Positions 1 through 6,140 of a DNA stretch of 8,970 bases are shown piece by piece (positions within the stretch are counted from its first letter, which is position 1; each line of letters starts with the position of its first letter). The DNA lies in contig JAATVR010000417.1 of NCBI GenBank assembly GCA_014523665.1, positions 1-8,970 of the forward strand, written 5' to 3'. The translations under genes were made by a program, and so were the position numbers. The notes under the pieces were generated by a model. That model searched no databases. It saw only the letters and a program-made list of their open reading frames with translations, and was not told where the DNA came from. Source of the DNA: Nitrososphaerales archaeon TH526. Its GTDB lineage: Archaea; Thermoproteota; Nitrososphaeria; Nitrososphaerales; Nitrososphaeraceae.

Positions 1-326
1 AATGAAAAGGCCAATATTAAAGAGGGTTTGCTAGTATGGGAAACAAATTTGACATTTTTTTTCAACCCCCTACTAATGGTAGTTAACTGTCGCCTACTGG
101 ACTTAAATTAAAGTCTGACGCACATCATGATCATAATATGTATCTAAATGATGATAAACCCTTCTCAGAAACAAAGTGATGTGGATTAGTAAACATCATT
201 ATTCTATATATTCATGCGAGAAACCTAATTTGGCAAACAGATGTTAAAGAAATGAATTTATTTTCTCAAGTTATTGGATAAGACAATGAAACTTTTACAT
301 GAAACGTTCCATGGTAAGGTGGGTGG
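1..326. other. Intergenic region, no convincing gene
   Basis: I see no gene I can name here. Plus-strand frame 1 is open from the window edge to a TAA at 109-111 (36 codons, containing KEGLLVWETN), so the C-terminal tail of a gene entering from the left is possible. The stretch is too short to assign. The rest is AT-rich with stops in all frames and has no clear hairpin terminator. A run of eight T lies near position 55-62 on the plus strand. Confidence 0.35.
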
Positions 327-1178
327 TCAGCTATTTACATTTGTAGTCGATAGGAATGTATTTAATATCTTACCAATTTCTTCCGGATATTGATCCATTA
401 CTGCATGACCAGCATCTTTGATCTGTACAAGCCAAGCTCCTGGAATCTTTTCTACAATCTGTAAAGAATTCACATGCGGCTGGTACATATTATCATCGGT
501 TCCAGTTATGACCAACGTGGGAATAGCCAATTTCGCAAGCTCATCACAAACACCACTCCAGTTTGGATTGTCCTCCCAATGCTTTCCTACGTTATTCTGA
601 TTGTTCACTATTTCAGGGGGCAAACCAAGCTTCATTTGTTGTAATGATGTAATGTTTTCAAATCCTTCAAGAGATTCAGGATGCAGTTTTATCCATCCTG
701 ATCCCAATGAGCCAGCTACAAGCGATTTTATTTCCTCTGTAGTGAGTGAAATATTATTTAGAGATTTGTTTACAATTTCAGATTGCAATTTTATAAACTC
801 AGGTGGTTTAGGTGTATGATCTTTTCCGCCACATGAAGAGCCAACAAGTATAAGACTGTTGACGTTATCTGGATACATCATTGTAAGTTGTTGGGCTAAA
901 TAGGATCCAAGAGAATATCCCATAACATCTGCTTTTGGTATTTTCAGAACATCCATCAAGCCAGCTGTATCGTTTGCTAGTTGCTGATAAGTGTAAGGTT
1001 TGGAACCAGCTGTTGTATTTGCAATTCCACGTTGATCAAACTCAAAGACTGTGTGATTTGAAGAAAGACCCGTTAGAAATGACGGGTCCCGGGCATCCAT
1101 ACCATCAGAAGCGCCATTGAAAAGTATTATAGGGCACTTATTGTTTGGATTGTTCCTAAAACAAAGTCGAATCAGGCT
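327..1178 (-). pseudogene. Alpha/beta hydrolase, 5'-truncated
   Basis: Alpha/beta-hydrolase-fold protein. From the ATG at 1100 it reads 257 residues with the nucleophile elbow GYSLG (Ser63), the acid in GTDD (Asp202/203) and the catalytic histidine in DAGHAVMDQYPEE (His232), so the Ser-Asp-His triad is present. The frame stays open upstream to a TAA at 1179-1181, and these codons still read as family sequence (PIILFNGASDG). This is the strand and oxyanion loop that precede FDQRG in the fold. That stretch contains no ATG, GTG or TTG. The ATG at 1100 therefore cannot be the ancestral start: the first strands and any signal peptide are missing. Terminase-like remnant sequence lies immediately upstream on the same strand, so an insertion or deletion near 1165-1205 probably removed the 5' end. 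A shortened protein from 1100 might be made but would lack part of the fold. The triad-based family call is strong; the substrate is unknown. Confidence 0.82.
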
Positions 1179-1189
1179 TTAGGGAGTAT

Positions 1190-1823
1190 AAAAGGATGAA
1201 ACGAGTGCCACAACAACAGAGACATCTGAAAGGTATCCATGAGGTCATTATGACTCGTTGCTTATTTGTCTAGCATTCCTTCCCATTCTCTACCACTGTC
1301 CTAAGTGCAACTGTCCATTCTTGTACTATAGTATTTCCTTCGCGTGTGCCAACATGTTCTTATGCTCTTTTCTGACAGGGGAAAGGGGACAGGAATAACA
1401 AACATCTGTTGCTGTAAGAACTGCAGATCATAGATCGATGGTTAGTTGTGTTTGTAAAATGCTATCTGCTTGACATAATTGGGGTCCTCATTTACTGCTT
1501 GCTTCTACGTTGATACGAATGATGGATTTGCAGCATCTACAAAAAATTCGGCTTCTACCTTCAATTCGAGAATGCAGACACCGAAGGAAGAAGAACCATA
1601 GCAAGGGACTAGACCGACTGAGTATAAGAAATGCTTCGAAGAGTGATGATGACGTTTCTCTATGGCCCCGTCAATATATTTTACATGGAAGACATTACCG
1701 GTAAGACCTAGATACTTTAAGTTATACTCTCTCAAATGACGGAGATGCTTTCGCTGCTTGGATCTCGGCTTCCGTATAGATCTTGTATAATTCGTAAGTA
1801 TAATTCAGAAACAGACCCTCCCT
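1190..1823 (-). pseudogene. Terminase large-subunit-like protein, decayed C-terminal part
   Basis: Reading the minus strand from about 1823 gives LFLNYTYELYKIYTEAEI, then AKASPSFER. A frame change at about 1727-1735 is followed by REYNLKYLGLTGNVFH, AIEKRHHH and VGLVPCYGSSSFGVCILEL. The same frame continues through stops at 1505-1507, 1442-1444, 1301-1303 and 1262-1264 with recognisable blocks: FFVDAANPSFVST, KQAVNEDPNYVKQIAFYKHN, MFVIPVPF, GMLDK and ATSHNDLMDTFQMSLLLWH. I recognise these as the RNase-H-like nuclease half of a terminase-type protein common in Nitrososphaera-type archaea, where motif I usually reads GLDPGYGSS. Here the catalytic Asp is Val and the following Gly is Cys. The N-terminal ATPase half is absent upstream. 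It is a dead remnant of proviral or mobile origin; the family name is from memory, not a search. Confidence 0.75.
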
Positions 1824-2178
1824 TGAAGGTTGGAAGCGACTAAATCCCAATAAAGACGAACGGTCTTGCCTTCTGACCTCTAGCAGACTCTCGGAATTCG
1901 TGAGACTTTGCATCCTTGATGGTGTTAAACAGGTATCTCTGAGATATCTTTAGCAAGAGAGTCTCAAATAGGGTTTCCTAACTAGAATGAGAAAGAGTGA
2001 TAACAAAGTGTGTATGAAATATTTGGATTGGCCTTCGGAATGCGAGAGCAGACTTGATTAGATAACTAAACGGGTAATGACCTCCCAGTCAAAAGAAAGT
2101 TCTTTTAATCCCCCCGCGTCATACAAATATCCTCATATCAGTACAGTATTTAGGATTGAGACAAGAGGCACCGTATAT
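1824..2178. other. Intergenic / unassigned decayed sequence
   Basis: Minus-strand reading continues open from 1823 up to a possible start at 1913, but residues in that part do not resemble the terminase-like family. No frame on either strand from 1914 to 2178 gives a recognisable protein, and no RNA gene or strong repeat is visible. It may be decayed upstream sequence of the same element. Confidence 0.4.
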
Positions 2179-2715
2179 CTACCTTTCTGAGATCTCTTCT
2201 TTTCCTTCTTTAATCAAATTGTATCGAATAAGTACTCTTCTATTTATTCCTATTAACAAGCCGAAACAAATCATTAATAGCAAATCAAACGCCATGGTTG
2301 CAAGTACTGATGCAGAATTATCAACATGTATTATTCCTTCTCGACTAGATGCAAACAAACCGCCAATAAACAAGACTGATATTATAAGGCGTGATGCTGT
2401 TCCTATAATGTATGCATAATGGATGCGTGTTCCACCCTTGACATAAATAGAACCAGAGTTCGGATCTTTCCAGAACGATATTAGCCGATTTGAATGCATA
2501 TAAGAAATATGTTCGCAGGCTAAGAACAGAATTAAATAAGGAATAAGATATAAGATTTGAACTCCAATATTGTAAAATGAATCAAAGATAAAAATAGTAG
2601 CTAACGCAGAAAAGAAAATAGAGTCAGCCACAATTATTCTCTTTGTTACCTTTCTTCCATGTTTGGTCCATTTGATTCTGGTAACAATTACAATGATGAT
2701 AATCATAATATACAA
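2179..2715 (-). CDS. Multi-pass membrane protein, CcdC/DUF1453-like (tentative)
   Basis: Predicted integral membrane protein of up to 178 residues. Hydrophobic segments lie at about residues 1-13, 28-46, 51-70, 100-121 and 136-157, with a basic C-terminal tail (KEGKEEISER). Between segments three and four sits a polar loop with FWKDPNSGSIYVKGG. An aromatic/Tyr loop followed by a short 'IYVK' element and a membrane helix with R and I/L recalls the CcdC/DUF1453 family, but this is a weak resemblance and no function follows. The longest reading uses TTG at 2715 with AGGA five bases upstream. An ATG three codons later (2706) is the alternative. The frame is open back to TAA 2797-2799 but has no other usable start. 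The gene is intact, in contrast to its neighbours, and lies 81 bp downstream of the small Cys-rich gene on the same strand, so co-transcription is possible. Confidence 0.75.
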   Translation of the reverse strand: MYIMIIIIVIVTRIKWTKHGRKVTKRIIVADSIFFSALATIFIFDSFYNIGVQILYLIPYLILFLACEHISYMHSNRLISFWKDPNSGSIYVKGGTRIHYAYIIGTASRLIISVLFIGGLFASSREGIIHVDNSASVLATMAFDLLLMICFGLLIGINRRVLIRYNLIKEGKEEISER

Positions 2716-2796
2716 TATTATCCTAACTGTGTCGGATATACTATCGCCTTTTATGTAGCTGATATATAGAGCTTTGCAGGAGCAAACTTGGTGCTG

Positions 2797-2976
2797 TTAA
2801 CTCGAAAACAGGCCAAGCTTACTAATTATGCTTCCATTTCTGTGGTAGAATTTAGATCCCTTTCTTCTGCAAATACATGTATCTGATTTATCCATAAAAG
2901 ACTCCTTCCAACACTTTAGAACACCACAGGCATTTACATTTATCCATGTTTTTCTCAAATACCCTAAACACACCAT
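2797..2976 (-). CDS. Small Cys-rich protein (59 aa), possible zinc-binding
   Basis: A 59-residue frame from ATG 2976 to TAA 2797. The protein has Cys at 3, 17, 22, 34 and 36, His45, and a basic aromatic stretch RRKGSKFYHRNG after the CIC pair. The CxxxxC ... CxC(+His) layout suggests a small metal-binding or nucleic-acid-binding protein, but I do not recognise a named family. Support for it being real: a TATA-like TTATAAAA on the minus strand is centred about 27 nt upstream of the ATG, the spacing expected for a leaderless archaeal transcript, and the TAG stop three codons before the ATG fixes this as the first start. An internal ATG at 2895 is preceded by GGAAGGAG with a six-base spacer, so a 32-residue product from a ribosome-binding-site start is an alternative. 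The membrane protein follows 81 bp downstream. Existence is moderately supported; function is unknown. Confidence 0.5.
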   Translation of the reverse strand: MVCLGYLRKTWINVNACGVLKCWKESFMDKSDTCICRRKGSKFYHRNGSIISKLGLFSS

Positions 2977-2998
2977 ACCATACTAACCCCGGTATCAT

Positions 2999-3006
2999 TT
3001 TTATAA
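2999..3006 (-). promoter_or_regulatory. TATA box for the small Cys-rich gene
   Basis: Minus-strand TTATAAAA, centred about 27 nt before ATG 2976, fits an archaeal TATA element feeding a leaderless transcript. Purines and A residues flank it upstream (CATA), but no strong BRE can be claimed. Confidence 0.45.
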
Positions 3007-3020
3007 TATGTTTCATAATT

Positions 3021-3032
3021 ACTGCCGGCAGT
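3021..3032. promoter_or_regulatory. 12-bp perfect palindrome, possible operator
   Basis: ACTGCCGGCAGT is a perfect inverted repeat with no spacer, about 15 bp upstream of the TATA element of the 59-residue gene and clearly more GC-rich than its surroundings. The position suits an activator or repressor site. Function is inferred only from symmetry and location. Confidence 0.35.
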
Positions 3033-3092
3033 TTGGACATTTAGATCACGCATAAAGTCCTCGCTGTTCAATCAATGCGGTATTACATATTG

Positions 3093-3460
3093 CTATTCGG
3101 ATTCACGGATTTTGTCAAGCTGATTAAGAAGTTGAGAAACCGTAGTTTGACTAGTTTGATTATATGTTATTCTGTCATCCAGTGAACAAAGCTCTCTCAG
3201 GACTACAGGAATTGCGGTAATGCTGCTTTCGCTTGCTTGTACGATTACGCTGCTCGATTGGTTAGATACAGTTTGATTATTCGTGTACTGACCATAAATT
3301 ATAGGGGAGCTCTTGATATATTGACTTGCCGTTAGTCAAATTTGTCATCAGATCACTTGTATACAAAAGACCGACTTTGTGTTAATGCTACATCAGGAAC
3401 GATTCTAAGAGTATCATTTGACCTTGATAACACATAAAACCTTCCATTCTGCCATAATGG
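3093..3460 (-). pseudogene. Frameshifted hypothetical protein gene
   Basis: Minus-strand protein-like sequence in at least two frames. From about 3460 one frame reads WQNGRFYVLSRSNDTLRIV and PDVALTQSRSFVY, ending at TGA 3353-3355. The next frame carries SDLMTNLTNGKS. A third frame, open from 3335 to TAG 3093, carries about 80 residues including SSPIIYGQYTNNQT, ITAIPVVLRELCSLDDRITY and TVSQLLNQLDKIRESE. The pieces join smoothly if one or two small indels near 3330-3358 are repaired, and the last frame has no usable start codon of its own, so this looks like one broken gene. It is rich in Asn, Ser, Gln and Thr. I do not recognise a family. Its 5' part is missing, and it is head-to-head with the truncated dehydrogenase that begins at 3465. 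Confidence 0.5.
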
Positions 3461-3464
3461 GGGT

Positions 3465-3746
3465 ATGAACGAGAGGGATAGGCAAAAAGCTGCCGTTGTT
3501 ACCGGTAGCTCGAGTGGAATAGGTTATGCAACTTCACTATTATTAGCAAAAAGTGGGTTTTATACGTATGCTTCAGCGCGTAATATCAATAAATCTGCAA
3601 GTCTCCAAACGATAGCTGATGCTGAAAGACTGCCTTTGAAATTAATTCAGCTAGATGTCGCCGACGACAGCTCAGTAGAAGATGCAATTACTGCTGTTTT
3701 TTCCGTTATTGATGCATACAAGACGTCACGATTCTTCCTGTTGTAA
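3465..3746 (+). pseudogene. Short-chain dehydrogenase/reductase, N-terminal fragment
   Basis: N-terminal third of an SDR-family NAD(P)-dependent oxidoreductase. Residues 12-20 hold the cofactor motif TGSSSGIGY, followed by a helix and the second strand with ASARN, then LDVADDSSVEDAI, the usual Asp-Val strand after the second helix. The family is normally about 250-280 residues. Here the SDR-like sequence ends near residue 80 (about 3700), and the last dozen or so codons (YKTSRFFLL) do not fit. The NNAG strand, the catalytic Ser-Tyr-Lys and the substrate region are absent, and neither of the other plus-strand frames supplies them downstream. The ATG at 3465 is the natural family start. The product would be inactive, so this is a 3'-truncated pseudogene. 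Replacement of its 3' end by foreign sequence is likely. Confidence 0.8.
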
Positions 3747-4257
3747 TCCGGATTGACTAAATCCACAGATCTTCGTAATATAGTTAATGCTATTGTTGAC
3801 TGACTTTCTGTGAAGATACTAAATCTCTTGAACCCACTTTAAAGTGGGCCCAATAGACTTTAAATCAAATATGACACAATTTTGAGGCCCAATATCAATT
3901 CAATTTCAATATTCTCAATGCATGTATCAGACATAAGTCGTATTAAATAATACAAGTACAGTAGTATAGCTTCAACGTAATATAAGTAAAGTCGGCTGAA
4001 TGCCCATTTATGCACCAAGAGTCAATCTGATAAAGCAACGTTAATAATTCCTGAGAAACTTTCAATAAATTAACTATAGCTAACTACACAGTGATGTTAA
4101 TTAACTGGAATTCTAAGGATTTATGGGCTTGTTAGGTACAACATGTTTTCAATTAAGATTTCCTGACGTGATCAGTGTACAGGGATGAAATACAACACTT
4201 CGTAACCCAGCAAATTCACAATGACAATTGGCCGTTAACTAACTGGCTCGCCTTGAC
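3747..4257. other. Gene-free AT-rich region
   Basis: Five hundred bases without a supportable gene. Only very short frames with starts occur. A minus-strand frame running through about 3697-3835 (with RRSVDLVNPDYN and RKNRDVLYASI) looks protein-like but has no start and may be a scrap of another gene. The region holds a 16-bp palindrome and a 9-bp direct repeat, GGCCCAATA, at 3847-3855 and 3886-3894. Confidence 0.5.
3833..3848. repeat. 16-bp perfect palindrome
   Basis: CCCACTTTAAAGTGGG is a perfect inverted repeat without spacer. As RNA it could only form a strained hairpin, so a protein-binding site or a trace of an element end is more plausible than a terminator. No gene starts next to it. 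Confidence 0.6.
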
Positions 4258-4586
4258 TTAGATTACACCTTCTCCTCTCTTGTTGGTCGGAATATCCACT
4301 GCATCACGAACAACTTGAACGAATATCTTTCCCCCTTGCTCCCCACGTAGTTTTTCTCTAAGCTTTGATATTAATTCTTCAACTTGCTCATTTTTGATAA
4401 CTACCTCTACCTTAGTTCTTCCTATGTACTCTGGTGAGGCTTGTCTGGGGTGTGTAGCAGCAACGCCAGGATCTTCCCACTTCCTTCTATTTCATAGTGA
4501 CTCATTCCTCCAACGTTTAGATCTTTCAAAACGTTATGGACATTTGGCAACATTCCATGTGATAAAATTATTTCAATTTTTTTCAT
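4258..4586 (-). pseudogene. PII-family nitrogen regulator, single frameshift
   Basis: GlnB/GlnK-type PII signal protein, a trimeric sensor of 2-oxoglutarate and ATP/ADP that controls nitrogen uptake and assimilation. From ATG 4586 the first frame reads MKKIEIILSHGMLPNVHNVL, then GGMSHYEIEGSGK (to residue 38). The family sequence then continues in another frame: VAATHPRQASPEYIGRTKVE, EQVEELISKLREKL, GGKIFVQVVRDAVDIPTNKR and the stop at 4258-4260. GGKIFV corresponds to the conserved nucleotide-binding C-terminal signature of PII (GDGKIFV). The span is 329 nt, one base short of 110 codons, so a single-base deletion just after codon 38, at the base of the T-loop, explains it. Unrepaired translation stops at 4422. 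A GTG at 4604 overlaps the upstream stop (GTGA) but the ATG fits family length better. A sequencing error cannot be excluded. Confidence 0.85.
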
Positions 4587-4600
4587 ATTTGCAGTTTCAA

Positions 4601-4783
4601 TCACTTGTTCTGTTGTTCTTTCAATTTAAGATACTTCAAATCCCTGTTAACATCTGTTAATGGAACCTGTAGTTCCGCGGCTAAATCTCTCTGGGTATAA
4701 CCTTTAATGGAATACTCTCTTATCTTATCGCGACGCCATTGTAATCTTTGTTCCACTTTGACGCTCAAATGTTCCACTGCCAC
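4601..4783 (-). pseudogene. Helix-turn-helix protein, truncated fragment
   Basis: Sixty residues from GTG 4783. After VEQRLQWRRDKIREYSIKGY comes a compact helix-turn-helix: YTQRDLAAELQVPLTDVNRD (about residues 29-48), with the QRDLA...V...VNRDL pattern typical of sequence-specific DNA-binding helices. I remember a family in Nitrososphaera-type genomes with nearly this N-terminus (RRxKVxEL..GYSQREIA..LQV...TVNRDL) that continues for another hundred residues after the HTH. Here it ends at KEQQNK, with its TGA overlapping a GTG just upstream of the PII remnant. It is probably a 3'-truncated copy, though a genuine mini HTH protein is possible. In phages such an HTH next to a large terminase can be the small terminase subunit; that role is speculative here. 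Confidence 0.55.
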
Positions 4784-5093
4784 TATCCATCTATATCTAT
4801 AACCTATCTCACATTAAATTAATTCGCTTGGCACAGTGCGGATGATACGTTTTTTTGTTATGGCTATCCCTAGCAGGCACGGCTACTTCTGAGCCGCAAC
4901 CAGCCACGACGATCTATTCGTCCTATTTTGTGATCGGAGAAATCTCTTAGTGGATATTTACTGAGAGCGAGTCTAGTTAAGGAGGTTCTGGAAGATAGAA
5001 AGTAGAATTTTATGCTAGGTGATGTCTACTAATAAAAATGGGAAGCAGCTTTCTAAACCAAATATTCCTGAATAGTCTAACTTGAGTAGTTGA
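4784..5093. other. Intergenic region, no gene
   Basis: No supportable gene. The plus strand contains AAGGAGGT at 4980-4987, but no sensible start follows at the right distance. A weak hairpin (CGGCT...AGCCG) lies near 4880-4896. On the minus strand, a T-rich stretch about 55-65 bases after the stop of the dioxygenase-type gene (around 5030) could act as its terminator. Confidence 0.4.
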
Positions 5094-6035
5094 TCATCGA
5101 CCACTATATGTGAGCGTCATTCTTATACCATCTGGATCTGTGACCATGATCTTATTTGAGCTTACTCTGTAAAAAGATGATTGGGGAACCCTTGCTAAAA
5201 GGTCTCTGTAAAATTGTTCGTCAGAAAAATAAATGGTGAAATTCTCGAGTCCTGCTTCCTCACCCTTGAGCGAAATCCCCTCACGACTTAACCAAGTATT
5301 AATTGCTAAACGATGATGGTATCCCTCTAATGAAAGAAATGAAGCTCCATGTATGGCTTGCATCAACTCTAATCCTAGAATTTCGCGATAGAACCTAGTT
5401 GAGATAGCAAGATTGTTAACCTTCAGATGGATATGTCCAATTGTTGCACCTCGTGGAAAGGGTCTTAAGTTTTTAGGTGTTGGCCCTTTCGTTATCATAT
5501 CATCGTTTTGATTTAATTCAGAAAGTAATGACTGAAAATCAAGCGCAATTGTATCCATTTGGATATGTCCATTCTCGTCAAATTGCCATTCTTTTCTAGG
5601 CCTATCACAATAGACCTCTATGCCATTGTCTTCCGGGTCGTGGAGATACAGCGATTCACTGACTTTATGGTCAGCAAATCCGGCGAACTGAATTCCTTGG
5701 TTTTCTAGAGACACAAACGTGGTAGCAAGACTATTCCTATCAGGAGTGAGAAATGCAAAATGAAATAAACCTGCTGACCTGGGATGTGGTCTAATCGCCT
5801 CAGGATCGTGCATAAGTGTCAGGATAGGATGATTATTATTTTGAGGAACTGCATATTCATTCACGTCAAATGCAAGCTCGATCATCTCATGCCCATCCTT
5901 TCCCTGAAATCTTCTTGTTGGTTTCAAATTGAACTTTTGATAATATTCTAGTTCAAGCCCCAAATCGATAACACGAAGCACTGGTTCTCCAAGTCTTAGT
6001 AGTGGAAACACCTTATTGAAGATCGTAGCTATCAT
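5094..6035 (-). CDS. Two-domain VOC protein, CatE-like (catechol 2,3-dioxygenase/glyoxalase superfamily)
   Basis: Cytoplasmic 313-residue protein of the vicinal-oxygen-chelate superfamily with two tandem VOC modules. Module 1 spans about residues 13-145: GLFHFAFLTPDR (His92), ADHKVSESLYLHDPEDNGIE and GIEVYCDRPRKEW (Glu140). Module 2 spans about 196-312: IGHIHLKVNNL (His201/His203), FYREILGLEL, EGYHHRLAINTW (239-248) and DPDGIRMTL. The order and wording match CatE-type proteins, some of which are annotated as catechol 2,3-dioxygenases. Metal ligands are probably His92, Glu140 and a GHIHL histidine. Module 2 lacks the terminal Glu of a classical ring-cleavage site, so activity and substrate cannot be fixed. 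The length is somewhat above the usual 280-290, partly from an insert around 174-190 (LNQNDDMITKGPTPKN). The ATG at 6035 has no Shine-Dalgarno, consistent with leaderless translation. The gene is divergent from the receiver-flavoprotein, 105 bp away. Confidence 0.85.
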   Translation of the reverse strand: MIATIFNKVFPLLRLGEPVLRVIDLGLELEYYQKFNLKPTRRFQGKDGHEMIELAFDVNEYAVPQNNNHPILTLMHDPEAIRPHPRSAGLFHFAFLTPDRNSLATTFVSLENQGIQFAGFADHKVSESLYLHDPEDNGIEVYCDRPRKEWQFDENGHIQMDTIALDFQSLLSELNQNDDMITKGPTPKNLRPFPRGATIGHIHLKVNNLAISTRFYREILGLELMQAIHGASFLSLEGYHHRLAINTWLSREGISLKGEEAGLENFTIYFSDEQFYRDLLARVPQSSFYRVSSNKIMVTDPDGIRMTLTYSGR

Positions 6036-6140
6036 CTATTTATTGCAATGGTAAAGGATGAATTAAGGGAAAACATGGATTAAAAGTAATTTAAATGGGA
6101 CTAAAAATAATAATATGGAAAGAGGCATCGATTTAGGCGT
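6036..6140. promoter_or_regulatory. Divergent promoter region
   Basis: This 105-bp AT-rich gap must carry start signals for both flanking genes. For the plus-strand fusion gene, AATAATAATAT at about 6107-6117 is centred near -29 from its ATG, a reasonable leaderless TATA position. A symmetric TTTAAA at 6090-6095 could serve the minus-strand gene with a leader of about 25-30 nt. These are guesses from composition and spacing. Confidence 0.4.

Noticed and set aside
1200..1500. CRISPR or regular repeats in the gap upstream of the hydrolase
   Set aside because: No repeated units are present; the stretch reads as decayed terminase-like coding sequence on the minus strand.
2156..2419. 87-codon plus-strand frame
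   Set aside because: It lies antisense to the intact membrane protein and shows no family features.
4394..4660. 88-codon plus-strand frame with hydrophobic stretches
   Set aside because: It is antisense to the recognisable PII sequence in both its frames.
4870..4905. Possible tRNA-like stem-loop (GGCACGGCTACTTCTGAGCCG)
   Set aside because: No T-arm consensus or matching acceptor stem could be found around it.
4978..4990. AAGGAGGT on the plus strand, or AACCTCCTTA on the minus strand resembling a 16S rRNA 3' end
   Set aside because: No start codon follows at a usable distance, and the sequence before it on the minus strand does not match the conserved end of 16S rRNA.
4880..4990. Possible minus-strand protein scrap and small hairpin in the gap before the dioxygenase-type gene
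   Set aside because: The frame has no start codon and no recognisable motif; the hairpin has only five pairs and no T-run.
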